From Streptomyces sp. ASQP_92 (GTDB taxonomy: Bacteria; Actinomycetota; Actinomycetes; Streptomycetales; Streptomycetaceae), in assembly GCF_025399895.1 (NCBI RefSeq), contig NZ_JAODUA010000002.1, forward strand, positions 372,001-436,000: a DNA stretch of 64,000 nucleotides, given 5' to 3'. The translations under genes were made by a program, and so were the position numbers. The notes beneath the pieces are model-generated. The model saw nothing but the letters and a program-made list of their open reading frames with translations. It was not told where the DNA came from and made no database searches. Shown in pieces: positions 34,443 through 44,870 of this stretch. Within the stretch, counting starts at the first letter, position 1, and the number at the start of each line of letters is the position of its first letter.

Positions 34443-35018
34443 TCAGACGTTGACGCCGTAGTCCGAGGCGATACCGGCAAGACCCGAGGCGTAACCCTGG
34501 CCCACGGCGCGGAACTTCCACTCGGCCCCGTGCCGGTAGAGCTCCCCGAACACCATCGCGGTCTCGGTCGAGGCGTCCTCGCTGAGGTCGTAGCGGGCCA
34601 GTTCGGCACCGCCCGACTGGTTGATCACCCGGATGTAGGCGTTGCGCACCTGGCCGAAGTTCTGGCCCCGGGCCTGCGCGTCGTGGATGGAGACCGGGAA
34701 GACGATCTTCGCGACGGGCCCAGGGACGGCGGTGAGGTCGATGTGGATCGTCTCGTCGTCCCCCTCGCCCTCACCGGTGAGGTTGTCGCCGGTGTGGCGC
34801 ACCGAACCGTCGGGGCTGGTCAGGTTGTTGTAGAAGACGAAGTGGCTGTCGGAGAGCACCCGGCCGCTCGCGTCACACAGCAGCGCGCTGGCGTCGAGGT
34901 CGTGGTCCGTGCCGGTGGTCGTGCGCACGTCCCAGCCCAGGCCCACCGTGACGGCCGCGAGGCCGGGAGCTTCCTTGCTCAGCGAGACATTGCCGCCCTT
35001 GCCCAGGCTCACGCCCAT
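34443..35018 (-). CDS. TerD-family stress/tellurium resistance protein
   Basis: 191 residues from an ATG with GGAGGAA upstream; full family length. It starts [20 protein letters not shown] and has GLGWDVR, the acidic calcium-binding segments [12 protein letters not shown] and [14 protein letters not shown], and [20 protein letters not shown]. TerD proteins bind calcium and act in tellurite, phage or envelope stress responses; Streptomyces carry many copies. No other ter genes are next to it. Confidence 0.92.
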   Translation of the reverse strand: MGVSLGKGGNVSLSKEAPGLAAVTVGLGWDVRTTTGTDHDLDASALLCDASGRVLSDSHFVFYNNLTSPDGSVRHTGDNLTGEGEGDDETIHIDLTAVPGPVAKIVFPVSIHDAQARGQNFGQVRNAYIRVINQSGGAELARYDLSEDASTETAMVFGELYRHGAEWKFRAVGQGYASGLAGIASDYGVNV

Positions 35019-35188
35019 GTCGTTCCTCCGTGGTTGTGCCGGTTCCGTCGTCCGAATACAACGCCCGGCACGCGGCTACGGTTCCATGATTGCGCAATCC
35101 TTGAAGTGAGGGTGGCGTCGATGAGCGAGTATCGGCCGATCACACGGTCGCCGGTACGGGGCGCTTCAGTACGCGCCGACCGCCACGG

Positions 35189-36214
35189 TCATCGGGGGGC
35201 GGGTCCGGCTGGAGGGGCGCCGGTGGTCGCGGCGTCGTACAACGCCCGCGTCGCCGTGTCGAAGTAGGCGCTGTACGACACCTGCGAGGTGCTGCCGCCC
35301 GTGTGGTAGCCGCCGATGACTCCGACGACCGCCCACCCGCCCGACCACGGCACCAGCATGGGCCCACCGCTGGTGCCGCCCACGAACCCGTCACAGGCGA
35401 TGCGCTCGAAGACACCGGGGTCCGCCGGATCGTCGCTGACCCACTTGGTGGTCCGGCTCCGGCACTCCAGTGGCTTCTGCGCGCCGCCGGGGTAGCCGAT
35501 CATGCGCACCGGGGAGTGGGAATACCCCGACCCGGTCAGCAGATGCACCCCGCCGACCGCGTCCTCCAGCCGCTTCCCGTCCTGGTTGGGCTCGGTGACC
35601 GCGAACCCGAAGTCATAGGCGGCGCCCGCGTGTTCGCCTCGGTCGTAGTACTCCTGCGAGACGTAGACGCCGTTGTCCCGCACGGGGAAGATGCCGAACG
35701 GTGTGAGCCCGTCGTGGTACTGCGGCACGAAGCCCAGGTGGCGCTGGGGGGCGCTGCCGGCGTACCCCTTCAGGCAGTGCCCGGCGCTCAGCACCAGATC
35801 GCGGCCGGGGCTGCGGACCACCGAACCGCTGCACGTACGTCCCGTACCGGAGTCGTCCGTCCAGAAGAAGGTGCCCGCTTGCGGGATGCCGTCGAAGCTC
35901 CTGCTCGGGGGGATGGACTCGCCCGGGCGCGGACCGTCCCCGCTGGGGGACGCGCCGGTGGCTCCCGGGGTGTCACCCGGGCCGGTGCCGGTGCCTCGGC
36001 TCGTACCTCTGTCCGTGCCGGTGCCGGTACGCGCGTCGGCGGGCAGTGCGGCCGTCAGGCGAGCGGCGGTCCAGTAGGCGCCGAGCTCGGCCGCGCTCCG
36101 GCCGGGGGCCGCCGGGACGCCCGCGGCGTATGCCGTCGGACTCAGGCCGGCGGACAGCAGGAGGGCGGCCCCGAAGCCAACGGCATGGCGGAAGATCCTG
36201 GTCCTGGGCACCAT
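35189..36214 (-). CDS. Secreted trypsin-like serine protease
   Basis: 341 residues from the ATG at MVPRTRIFRH, with GAGGGGAA upstream. The signal peptide ends YAAG. A Thr/Gly/Pro linker covers ~70-115. Triad: His in LVLSAGHCLKGY, Asp in AAYDFGFAVTEP, Ser in GGTSGGPMLVPWS. It shares the YHDGLTP segment with the protease at 11263-12273 and is otherwise divergent. It should be extracellular; the substrate is unknown. Confidence 0.88.
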   Translation of the reverse strand: MVPRTRIFRHAVGFGAALLLSAGLSPTAYAAGVPAAPGRSAAELGAYWTAARLTAALPADARTGTGTDRGTSRGTGTGPGDTPGATGASPSGDGPRPGESIPPSRSFDGIPQAGTFFWTDDSGTGRTCSGSVVRSPGRDLVLSAGHCLKGYAGSAPQRHLGFVPQYHDGLTPFGIFPVRDNGVYVSQEYYDRGEHAGAAYDFGFAVTEPNQDGKRLEDAVGGVHLLTGSGYSHSPVRMIGYPGGAQKPLECRSRTTKWVSDDPADPGVFERIACDGFVGGTSGGPMLVPWSGGWAVVGVIGGYHTGGSTSQVSYSAYFDTATRALYDAATTGAPPAGPAPR

Positions 36215-36553
36215 CAATTCCCCTCTGCGCGCACATGTCTGACGCCTCACCATACGGCCGCCGCGGCGGGGCGCAGAAGCACGCGTGGCCACCGGGCGCG
36301 GCGGCGGGAAGGAGAACAAGGAGGTGGGCGACAGTCCGCACCGGCCATGCCCGATGCCACACCTTCACCCCACCGTGAACCGACGGACGACACCCCGGCG
36401 CACCCGCGGGCCAAGCCCATTCCCCGCCCATATGTGGTGGGCACCCACCCGGGCCCCTACCTCCTCCCAGCAGGCGCCATAGGCAGTTCGCTATGACCAC
36501 GTTCCCCGCAGGGCTCTTGGACGGGGGTGGGGCCCGGCTGTTCTGCTGGGGCC
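36215..36553. other. Intergenic region between divergent protease and beta-lactamase genes
   Basis: 339 bases with no convincing gene. It must contain both promoters. No LysR-type ampR-like or blaI gene is adjacent, and no clear palindrome is seen. Confidence 0.45.
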
Positions 36554-37534
36554 ATGCGAGACAACACGACACGCCCTGCCTTTCCGCGCCGCTCCCGTAC
36601 GACGTGGCCCGCGGCGCTCCTCGCCCTCACGGTGCTCACCACCGGCACCGCCTCCACCGCGCGCGCGGCCGAGACCGGCCACCGGCTCCCCACCACCGCC
36701 CCGGCGTCCCTCCATGTGGACGGCACACATGGTGTGGTGGACGAGCTGAGGCGTCTGGAGGCCGCCCACCATGTACGCATCGGTGCCTACGCCGTCGACA
36801 CCGTGACCGGACGGACCATCAGCTACCGGGGCGACGAGACGTTCCCCTCCCTGTCCACCTTCAAGGCCATGGTGTGCGCGGCCGTCCTCGACAAGGCGCG
36901 CCGCGCGGAGCCCGGCCTGATGGAGAAGGTCGTCCACTGGAAAGCGGCCGACGAGGTCGCCAACTCGCCCGTCACCGGCGGACAGGGGGTGAAGGGGATG
37001 ACGGTGGCGGACCTCTGCCACGCGGCCATCACCCGGAGCGACAACACCGCCGGCAATCTGCTGCTCCACCAGATCGGCGGCCCCCGGGGCATGACCCACT
37101 ACTACCGTTCCCTCGGCGACCCGGTCTCCCGACTCGACCGCTGGGAGCCGGAGTTGAACGACTGGAGGCCCGGTGAGCGCCGGGACACCACGACCCCCGC
37201 CGCCATGGGCCGCGACCTCGCCAGGACCTCCCTGGGCAGCGGCCTGGAGCCGGCCGACCGGGACCGTCTGAACGGGTGGCTGCGTGCCACCGTCACCGGC
37301 GGCGAACGCATTCGGGCCGGTCTGCCCAAGGACTGGACGGTGGGTGACAAGACCGGCACCACCGACGCCTACGGGTCCGCCAACGACATCGCCGTGGCCC
37401 GGCCGGCTTCGGGCCATCCCGTGGTCCTCGCGATCTACACCAACCACACCACCGCCGACGCCCCCGTGGACAACGCGGTGATCGCCCGGACGGCCTCGAC
37501 CCTGGCCCGCGGTCTCGGAATGCCGGCAACCTGA
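36554..37534 (+). CDS. bla: Class A beta-lactamase, secreted
   Basis: 326 residues from the ATG at MRDNTTRP. The signal peptide ends ~ARAAE. All class A motifs are present: SxxK as FPSLSTFKAM (~100), SDN as TRSDNTAGNLLL (~161), the Glu166 region as RWEPELNDWR, and KTG as VGDKTGTTDAYGS (~265). It should hydrolyse penicillins; chromosomal Streptomyces enzymes of this type are common. An Arg/Lys-rich n-region fits Sec or Tat export, and no strict RRxFLK is seen. No regulator is adjacent, so it is probably constitutive. Confidence 0.93.
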   Translation: MRDNTTRPAFPRRSRTTWPAALLALTVLTTGTASTARAAETGHRLPTTAPASLHVDGTHGVVDELRRLEAAHHVRIGAYAVDTVTGRTISYRGDETFPSLSTFKAMVCAAVLDKARRAEPGLMEKVVHWKAADEVANSPVTGGQGVKGMTVADLCHAAITRSDNTAGNLLLHQIGGPRGMTHYYRSLGDPVSRLDRWEPELNDWRPGERRDTTTPAAMGRDLARTSLGSGLEPADRDRLNGWLRATVTGGERIRAGLPKDWTVGDKTGTTDAYGSANDIAVARPASGHPVVLAIYTNHTTADAPVDNAVIARTASTLARGLGMPAT

Positions 37535-37792
37535 CGCGTCGACCGGGAGTCGGGCGGCGGATCGGACACCGGCCGCGGATGCGGTGCCGGGCGGCGGTTC
37601 GGTCGCCGGGGCTGGGCCGCAGCGCCTCCCGCCGGTGCGGGCCCGAACCGCCGTCTTCCGGCGCGTCCTGGCGTGCCGCCGACACATGGTTCTGCCAGGG
37701 TCGGCGTGGTACACCCCCACGGTGCTGCGGCCCGGCCTCCCGCGCGCACACCACCCCCGGGGCACGTTCGCAGAGGGAAGTGAGACCACGGC

Positions 37793-38122
37793 ATGGAGAA
37801 GTTCTCCCTGGAAGCAATCGCCCGCGCCCAGCTCGACGCCGCCCGCAACGCCGGGGCGGGGCGCAGTGCGTCCACGGTGATCGGCGGACACGAGCGCGCC
37901 CTGCGTCAGACGGTCATGGCACTGACCGCGGGGAACACGCTCGGCGAACACGACAACGGCGGCGAGGCCACGCTGCTGGTGTGGACGGGTCGGATCCGTC
38001 TCGTCGCGGGGCCGGACACGTGGGAGGGCCGGGACGGAGACCTCCTGGCGGTGCCCGCCATGGCGCACACGGTGGAAGCCCTGGAGGACTCGGCGTTCCT
38101 GCTGACCGTCGCGATGTCCTGA
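37793..38122 (+). CDS. Small cupin-fold protein
   Basis: 109 residues from an ATG with GGGAAGTGAG upstream. A single-domain cupin pattern: [51 protein letters not shown]. His residues at GEH and AHTV could hold a metal, although the first motif is reduced. Members of this group are sometimes labelled LuxR-type regulators without an HTH being present. The function is unknown. Confidence 0.75.
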   Translation: MEKFSLEAIARAQLDAARNAGAGRSASTVIGGHERALRQTVMALTAGNTLGEHDNGGEATLLVWTGRIRLVAGPDTWEGRDGDLLAVPAMAHTVEALEDSAFLLTVAMS

Positions 38123-38226
38123 AAGCGGTTGCCCGAGGGGGCGGCCCTGCGGACTTCCTGGTCCGGCTGTCCGGCTGTCCGGCTGCCCGGCTGCCCGGCT
38201 GCGCCGACGTCGTCTACAGTCGCCGC

Positions 38227-38450
38227 ATGACCGAGGCCGCCCATCTGAGTACCACTCGGGAGTCGTACGACAGCAGCGCCGCCGTCTACGCCGAACGCGT
38301 CGTCCCGCCCGCCGAACTGGACCCCGTGTCCCGCGCGATGCTGGCCGCTTTCGCGGAACTCGTCAGGGGGTTGGCGGGGGACCGGTCGCGGACGTCGGGT
38401 GCGGGCCCGGAGGGGTTGTGGGCCGGACCGCACTGGTGCAGCGTGCGGGG
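38227..38450 (+). pseudogene. Truncated, frameshifted SAM methyltransferase remnant
   Basis: It starts [20 protein letters not shown], a typical N-terminus of Streptomyces class I methyltransferases. After ELVRGLAGD the frame is lost, but one base away the next codons read [11 protein letters not shown], the intact SAM motif I. The shift falls in G-runs at 38367-38381. A few codons later the sequence turns into the upstream region of the phosphodiesterase gene, so the rest of the methyltransferase is deleted. It is a remnant and cannot be active. Confidence 0.75.
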
Positions 38451-39245
38451 ATGACCTTGGCCATCGCGCATCTCAGCGACCCGCACCTCACCTCCGGCGC
38501 GCTGGCGGGCGCCCCCGCCGAGGCGCTGCGCCGCGCACTCGGCAGAGTCCTCGCCCTCGACCCACCACCGGACGCCGTAGTGATCACGGGTGACCTGGCC
38601 GACCGGGGCCGCCCCGACGAGTACGCGGTACTGCGCGAGGTCATCAGCGGATTTCCCTTGCCGCTGCACCTGGTCGCGGGCAACCACGACGACCCCCAGT
38701 CCCTGCGGGACGCCTTCGCAGGCACCGTCTTCCTGGGCGGCACCTACGCCACGCACTACGCGGTGGAGCACTCCGCCTTCACCGTCGTCGTCCTGGACTC
38801 GACGGTAACGGGCTCTCCCGCCGGGCGCCTGGGCGATGCCCAACTGGGCTGGCTCGACAGGGTACTTGGGCGCAGGCCCGACGTCCCGGCATTCGTCTGC
38901 CTGCACCACCCGCCCGTCCTGGTGGGGATCGGGTTCCTGGACGGGATGCGGCTCGCGGACGGGCAGCGGCTGGCCGATGTGGTCGGGCGCCACGCCCAGG
39001 TGGCCCGGGTCCTGGCGGGCCATGTCCACCGCTCGGTCACCGCCGCCTTCGGGGGCAGCGTCCTGGCCGTGGCTCCCAGCACCCACCTCCAGAGCGGACT
39101 CGCCCTGCGCGGCGAGGTGCCCCACTACCTGTCCGAACCCACCTCCTTCCTCCTCCACCTCCGTGCGGACACCACATGGGTCACCCACACCGTTCCGGTC
39201 AGCCACGCGGGCGCCACGGTGGCCACATGGTCCTCAGGCCCATGA
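38451..39245 (+). CDS. CpdA-like metallophosphoesterase (class III cyclic-nucleotide phosphodiesterase type)
   Basis: 264 residues from the ATG at [12 protein letters not shown]; the ribosome site is weak. The five metallophosphoesterase blocks are complete: [32 protein letters not shown] and LAGHVHRSV. That layout is that of CpdA/Rv0805-type enzymes acting on cAMP or other phosphodiesters; specificity is not certain. Its upstream region is fused to the methyltransferase remnant, so its original promoter may have been lost or replaced. Confidence 0.85.
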   Translation: MTLAIAHLSDPHLTSGALAGAPAEALRRALGRVLALDPPPDAVVITGDLADRGRPDEYAVLREVISGFPLPLHLVAGNHDDPQSLRDAFAGTVFLGGTYATHYAVEHSAFTVVVLDSTVTGSPAGRLGDAQLGWLDRVLGRRPDVPAFVCLHHPPVLVGIGFLDGMRLADGQRLADVVGRHAQVARVLAGHVHRSVTAAFGGSVLAVAPSTHLQSGLALRGEVPHYLSEPTSFLLHLRADTTWVTHTVPVSHAGATVATWSSGP

Positions 39246-39292
39246 CACCTACAACACGCCTATGACCCGGGCCCCGCCCTCCGTCGGCGGTG

Positions 39293-40390
39293 TCACGCCG
39301 TGAACCCCACATGTACGTGGTCGTGGTGGGTGTCGTCGGAGAAGAACTGGTTCGCCGTGGCGCCCCCGGTCAGCTGGATCGGGCCGCCCACGTTGTACGA
39401 GCCCGCCGCTGCCGCCGCCCGCATGAAGGCGGTGATCGACGTGCGCGAGGTCGCCGGGTCGACGACGGCGTGGCCGTCGATGCGCCACACATCGAAAGCC
39501 CGGCCGAGTGGGTGGTCGCTGGGGCGGTCGGTGCCGAACACGTCCAGCGGATGCCCGGAACGCACCACGCTGATGGACATCCGGTAGCTGCCCGCAAGTT
39601 GGAGCATCGCGCGCAGCACGCTGTCATGCACGGCGCCGCTGCGGATGTCGGCGACCGAGGCGGGTGGCAGCTCGATCCGGGACTGGGCGAGGACGTCCCG
39701 CGCCATCGGGCCCAGCGGCTCGGCGGGCCCCGGGGCCGCGGGGTGCAGGGCGGTGACCTCCCAGCCGTCGGAGGTGCGGCTGAGCCGTACATCGACGGTG
39801 GTGCCGCCGGGCCGGACGGCGGCACCGGCCAGGGTGGGCTGGTCGCAGACGACCAGGACGCTCGCCGTGTCGGACAGGATCCCGCCGTACTGGGCGTCGA
39901 TCACCCGGACCACCGCCGCATCCGCGTGGGGTCTCAACGACCCTGCTCGCACGGCCAGTTGGGCCGCCAGCGCTTCCGGGATGCCCAGCGCCGCCGCCCG
40001 GCCGGCGGCAGCACGGTCGGTGCCCTGGCCCCGGGACCACGTGCCGAGCGCCTCGACGAGCCGCACGGCCGCGACCTTGGCCTCGGGCTGGATCTCGCCC
40101 GGCCCCGGCTGCCACGGGCGGGCCCGGGGCAGCGCGCCGCCCGGGTCCGCGGAGGCCGCCGGGCCGGAGGCGGAGGGGGTCCCGGGCGGGGACGGGGAAG
40201 CCGAGGCGGACGAGGATGCGGCGGAAGGGGTGCGTGGCCCGGAGGCGGCCGGCGTGGTGCCCGCCGCAGGCGACTTCGCTCCGCCCGAACATCCGGTGGC
40301 CCCCACACACCAGGCCGCCGTCCCGAGGAGCACCGCACGACGGGCGAGGGCTCCGGATGGACGAGGGTGGAACGGGGGAGGCAGGACCAT
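39293..40390 (-). CDS. Lipoprotein with C-terminal D-Ala-D-Ala peptidase-like (LAS-type) domain
   Basis: 365 residues from the ATG at MVLPPPFHPRP, with GAGGAG six bases upstream. The N-terminus ARRAVLLGTAAWCVGATGC fits a lipoprotein signal with the Cys as acylation site. A Ser/Pro/Ala linker follows. The C-terminal ~130 residues contain SDHPLGRAFDVW and HHDHVHVGF, the H-x6-D and H-x-H zinc ligand pattern of M15/LAS peptidases. It could trim peptidoglycan at the membrane surface, though many such proteins have no proven activity. Confidence 0.7.
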   Translation of the reverse strand: MVLPPPFHPRPSGALARRAVLLGTAAWCVGATGCSGGAKSPAAGTTPAASGPRTPSAASSSASASPSPPGTPSASGPAASADPGGALPRARPWQPGPGEIQPEAKVAAVRLVEALGTWSRGQGTDRAAAGRAAALGIPEALAAQLAVRAGSLRPHADAAVVRVIDAQYGGILSDTASVLVVCDQPTLAGAAVRPGGTTVDVRLSRTSDGWEVTALHPAAPGPAEPLGPMARDVLAQSRIELPPASVADIRSGAVHDSVLRAMLQLAGSYRMSISVVRSGHPLDVFGTDRPSDHPLGRAFDVWRIDGHAVVDPATSRTSITAFMRAAAAAGSYNVGGPIQLTGGATANQFFSDDTHHDHVHVGFTA

Positions 40391-40590
40391 GACCGGCTCC
40401 TCGGACGCGCGGGGTGCGGAAACGCCGCCAGTATCCGCCCGCTCGGGCCGCACGCGGCGCACCTCGCCGGACGGCCGGGCAGGCGCGTCGCCGCGGGTCG
40501 CGAGCGCCAGTCATCATGGAGTGGCGGTGCCGAGCGGAGTATTGCTCGACGTACTCATCGCCGTACGGACCGGAACACGAGGAGCGCCCC

Positions 40591-40929
40591 ATGGCCCGCA
40601 GGGTCCACCAACCCCTGGAGAACCAGGAGTTCGACTTCATCCTCACCATGGCCGACGGCCCGGTGCTGGCCTACTTCGTCGGAACCTGGCCCAAGGCCGT
40701 GGAGGCGTGCAAGGCGATGGACCCCGTCGTGAGCGAGGCGGCCGAGCGGTACGCGGGCCGTCTGACCGCCGTCAGGGTCGACATGACCCGCTGCCCGGAA
40801 CCCGTACGGCGCTACGGCGTCACGGGCGCGCCCTCGGTCGTCCTCATCAAGGCCGGGGAGGCGGCGGCCCGGGAGGCGGGTCCCCTGGACGGCCCCGCGT
40901 TGCGGGCGTTCCTGGACGGCAACCTCTGA
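40591..40929 (+). CDS. Thioredoxin-fold protein without CXXC
   Basis: 112 residues from the ATG at MARRVHQPLE, with GAGGAG upstream. The thioredoxin pattern is clear (GPVLAYFVGTWPKAVEACKA, RLTAVRVDMT, the cis-Pro site VTGAPSVVLIKAGE), but the active site WCxxC is replaced by WPKAVEAC, with only the second Cys kept. It cannot act as a normal dithiol reductase. A binding or monothiol role is possible. Confidence 0.75.
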   Translation: MARRVHQPLENQEFDFILTMADGPVLAYFVGTWPKAVEACKAMDPVVSEAAERYAGRLTAVRVDMTRCPEPVRRYGVTGAPSVVLIKAGEAAAREAGPLDGPALRAFLDGNL

Positions 40930-41168
40930 ACCGCGCCGCCCCAGGAGCGGCCGGGGCCGCGACCGGGCCGGGACACGGCGGACAGCGCGGTGGGGGAGCC
41001 CGGGTCCACGAGGGGCCGGGCCGCAGCGCAGACTGATCCCGGACAGAGGTCGCGGGGTGGTTCGAGCACACATGCGTCACGGGTGCCGACCGAGCCCCTC
41101 GACCTATGGGCCCGCGACGCCGCAAGGGTGGGACGCCGTGAGCCCGCGAAAGGAAAGGGTGCAACCAC

Positions 41169-42026
41169 ATGGACAGGGGTGTCGACATGGGCAGGGACAA
41201 TATGGCCGAGGACAACAACGAGGCCGGCGGCGACGGTTCGCGTGGCCCGTGGGTGTCCGCCCCCACGACCCACTGCGACGCGGTGTCGGCGGAGACCGCG
41301 CGGTTCGTCGCGGTCGTCGAGGGAGCGGACCTGGCGACACCGGTGCCGAGCTGTCCCGGCTGGAGCCTCGTCGACCTGATCCGGCACACCGGAAGCGTGC
41401 AGCGCATGTTCTCCTGGCTTCTGCGGGAGCGCGTTCAGGAGCGGCCGCTGAGCCGCGACGCCGCACTGGAACTGCCGACGGCCGACGACGGCTACCCCGC
41501 CTGGCTGACCAGCTCCTCACAGGTGGCGCGCCAGGCGTTCGCCGACACCGAGCCCGACGCCCCGATGTGGGTGTGGGGCGCCGATCCCCACGCCCGCTTC
41601 TGGATGCGCCGGATGCTGTTCGAGACGCTGATGCACCGTGTCGACGCCGAACTCGCCGTGGGCCTCCGGCCCGAGATCGACCCCGCACTCGCCGTCGACG
41701 GGGTGGACGAGTTCCTGGTCAACCTGCCCTTCGCCGCATCCTTCGCCCCCAAGACCGCCCACCTGCGCGGGCAGGACGAAACCATCCGCTTCCGGTGCAC
41801 GGACCGGGCCGGTGACTGGCTGGTCCGGCTGCGCCCCGACGGCTTCGGCCTCAACCCGTACCCCGCGGACGGTTCGGGTATGGCCGCGGCGGACGCCACC
41901 GTCGAGGGTGCCGCCGCCGACCTGCTCCTGCTCATGTACGGACGCCTCGACCGGAGCGCTGACGCCTTCGACACCTCCGGCGACGAGGACCTGCTCAAGC
42001 GCTGGGCGGACAACTCCGAGTTCTGA
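41169..42026 (+). CDS. Maleylpyruvate isomerase-family mycothiol-dependent enzyme
   Basis: 285 residues with AAGGAAAGGG upstream of the first ATG; ATGs at 41187 and 41202 are possible. An N-terminal DinB-like/MDMPI helical bundle includes VPSCPGWSLVDLIRHTGSVQ and a metal-site RRMLFETLMHRVDAELA. The C-terminal part has WLVRLRPDGFGL. The family uses mycothiol as a cofactor for isomerase or transferase reactions in actinobacteria. The individual substrate is unknown. A clean terminator follows. Confidence 0.82.
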   Translation: MDRGVDMGRDNMAEDNNEAGGDGSRGPWVSAPTTHCDAVSAETARFVAVVEGADLATPVPSCPGWSLVDLIRHTGSVQRMFSWLLRERVQERPLSRDAALELPTADDGYPAWLTSSSQVARQAFADTEPDAPMWVWGADPHARFWMRRMLFETLMHRVDAELAVGLRPEIDPALAVDGVDEFLVNLPFAASFAPKTAHLRGQDETIRFRCTDRAGDWLVRLRPDGFGLNPYPADGSGMAAADATVEGAAADLLLLMYGRLDRSADAFDTSGDEDLLKRWADNSEF

Positions 42027-42052
42027 CGGAGTCGGGCGCGAGGAGCAGAAAA

Positions 42053-42085
42053 CCCCAACTGCCCGCACAGAGCGGGCAGTTGGGG
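42053..42085 (+). terminator. Terminator hairpin
   Basis: CCCCAACTGCCCGC (42053-42066) pairs perfectly with GCGGGCAGTTGGGG (42072-42085) around a five-base loop, 27 bases after the stop of the isomerase-family gene. Confidence 0.85.
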
Positions 42086-42231
42086 AACGGGGTCGCCGCA
42101 CATGTGTCGGCTCCCCACAACAATGCTGAATCAGTGGCCAGGAGCTGCGAAGGCCCACGGAAGTGACCTGAAGATCTCATGCGCGGGAGTACGCTCCAGC
42201 AGCTCCAGGCCTGATCGACCGGGCAGGTCCC

Positions 42232-42960
42232 CTAGTCGGCCAGTCGCTGCAGCCATTCGCGCAGCAGGGCCGCCTCCGTCTCCCGCAGAGGCACTCCGGG
42301 GTTCGCGGCCGAGGGGCCGGCGGCGAGCGCCGCGTGGAGCGCGGCGTCGAGGGCGAGCGCGCGCGAGGCCAGGTCCGGACCGGACGGAGCGGGGGCGTCG
42401 GTGGTGACGGAGGCGATGACGGTGTCCCGCAGCCGGGTGGAGACGGCCAGGTCCTGGTGCGAGGGCTCTTCGCCGATCAGCGCCAGCGTGGCCCCGGTGG
42501 TCGCCGCGTGGATGACGCGGGCCGCCCGGGTCACCGGGATCCGCAGGCGTCCCGCGTCGGCCGTCCGGCTCAGCAGGTCCACCAGCAGGGCGTGCGCCTC
42601 GTCCGCGGCGGGGGGCCGACGCCCAGGGTGCACGGTGCCGTACATGAGCACGTAGAACGCGGGGTGCCGCAGCCCGAAGTCGACATGCAGGTCCCAGCCG
42701 CGGTGGAGGTCGGCGACCGGGTCGTCAGGGGTCAGCGCCAACGCCTCCCGCTTCTCGGCCAGATAGGTCTCGAACCCGTAGGCGGCCAGCTCGGCCAGGA
42801 GCCCGTCCTTGTCTTCGAACATCCGGTACAGCGCCGGGGCCGTGATGCCCGCGGCCGCGGCGACGGCGCGGGTGGAGACCGCCCCGCTGCCGCCCTGCTC
42901 CAGGAGCTCGGCGGCCACCTCCAATACCTGGCGTCGCGCGTCGCGTCGTCCCTCATTCAT
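42232..42960 (-). CDS. TetR-family transcriptional regulator
   Basis: 242 residues from the ATG at MNEGRRDARR; an upstream ATG at 42978 is possible. HTH at ~25-55: AVSTRAVAAAAGITAPALYR. The C-terminal part has HPAFYVLMYGTVHPGRRPP, as in TetR_C_33-like ligand domains. It is divergent from a flavodoxin gene, and an imperfect palindrome lies between them, so it probably represses the flavodoxin and aldo-keto reductase genes. Confidence 0.88.
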   Translation of the reverse strand: MNEGRRDARRQVLEVAAELLEQGGSGAVSTRAVAAAAGITAPALYRMFEDKDGLLAELAAYGFETYLAEKREALALTPDDPVADLHRGWDLHVDFGLRHPAFYVLMYGTVHPGRRPPAADEAHALLVDLLSRTADAGRLRIPVTRAARVIHAATTGATLALIGEEPSHQDLAVSTRLRDTVIASVTTDAPAPSGPDLASRALALDAALHAALAAGPSAANPGVPLRETEAALLREWLQRLAD

Positions 42961-42996
42961 GGAACGACGATATCGCATCTTGCGGATCAGCGACTT

Positions 42997-43011
42997 AACG
43001 GTGCTACGGTT
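42997..43011. promoter_or_regulatory. Imperfect operator between TetR and flavodoxin genes
   Basis: AACGGT-GCT-ACGGTT is an inverted repeat with 5 of 6 matching positions in each half. It lies in an AT-richer stretch 37 bases from the regulator start. It is a candidate site for the adjacent TetR protein. Confidence 0.35.
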
Positions 43012-43150
43012 TTACCCGGAACGGCGATCCAGCCGACGGTGAGCGATACCGGCCCGCACGGTCCGGCGTGCGCCGGGCCCGCCCGGGCGGTGCGCCGTCC
43101 ACCGGCACTTCCATCGAACAGGCCGCCGTCGCGGCAGGAGAGGCACACCC

Positions 43151-43738
43151 ATGTCCGACATCTCGATCGTCATCGCGTCGCACTCCGGCTACGGCCACAC
43201 CGCACAACTCGCCGCGGCCGTGGCCGACGGCGCGCGCTCCCTCGCCGGGGCACAGGTCCACCAGGTGGACGTCGCCTCCCTCGGCGACGCCGACTGGGAG
43301 CTGATGGACGCCGCGGACGCCATCGTCTTCGGCACCCCCACCTACATGGGCACCGCCTCGGGGGCGTTCCACGCCTTCGCCGAGGCCACCAGCAAGCGGT
43401 GGAGCACCCGCGCCTGGAGCGACAAACTCGCGGCGGGATTCACCAACTCCGGTTCCATGAGCGGCGACAAGCTGCACACCCTGCAGTACCTCTCGCTCCT
43501 GGCCGCCCAGCACGGAATGCTCTGGGTGAGCCTGAACCTCCTGCCGGGGTGGAACACCACCACCTCCGGCCCCCAGGACGACAACCGCCTCGGCTTCTAC
43601 CTCGGTGCCGGGGCGCAGAGCTTCAACGACACGCCCGCCGTCCACGACGCGGACCTGAGCACCGCCCGCCACCTCGGCCGACGCGTCGCCGAGCACACCC
43701 GCATCCACCGCGCCGGCCTGGCGGCCGCGGCGCGCTGA
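43151..43738 (+). CDS. Flavodoxin-family protein (WrbA-like NAD(P)H:quinone oxidoreductase type)
   Basis: 195 residues from an ATG with AGGAGAGG upstream. The FMN phosphate loop is IVIASHSGYGHTAQLA; the second FMN segment is IVFGTPTYMGTASGAFHAF; the third is AAGFTNSGSMSGDK. This is the pattern of WrbA-type flavoproteins, which reduce quinones by two electrons. It is followed 118 bases later by an aldo-keto reductase and controlled presumably by the divergent TetR, so a redox or electrophile response unit is likely. Confidence 0.88.
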   Translation: MSDISIVIASHSGYGHTAQLAAAVADGARSLAGAQVHQVDVASLGDADWELMDAADAIVFGTPTYMGTASGAFHAFAEATSKRWSTRAWSDKLAAGFTNSGSMSGDKLHTLQYLSLLAAQHGMLWVSLNLLPGWNTTTSGPQDDNRLGFYLGAGAQSFNDTPAVHDADLSTARHLGRRVAEHTRIHRAGLAAAAR

Positions 43739-43856
43739 CGCCGCGGCCCGTCCGCAACCACCCACACCACACCCGGTGCACCCCGCCGGCACCTGGGCCG
43801 CCCTTCGACGGGCGCCCGTCGGCGGGGCGGCACCGGTCCTCCCCGAGGAGTACTTC

Positions 43857-44846
<990 letters not shown>

Positions 44847-44870
44847 GGGCGCGGCGCCACCATGGGCGCC

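Noticed and set aside
38418..38450. Earlier GTG start for the phosphodiesterase
   Set aside because: Those codons belong to the junction with the methyltransferase remnant and are not part of the conserved phosphoesterase domain, which starts at [11 protein letters not shown].
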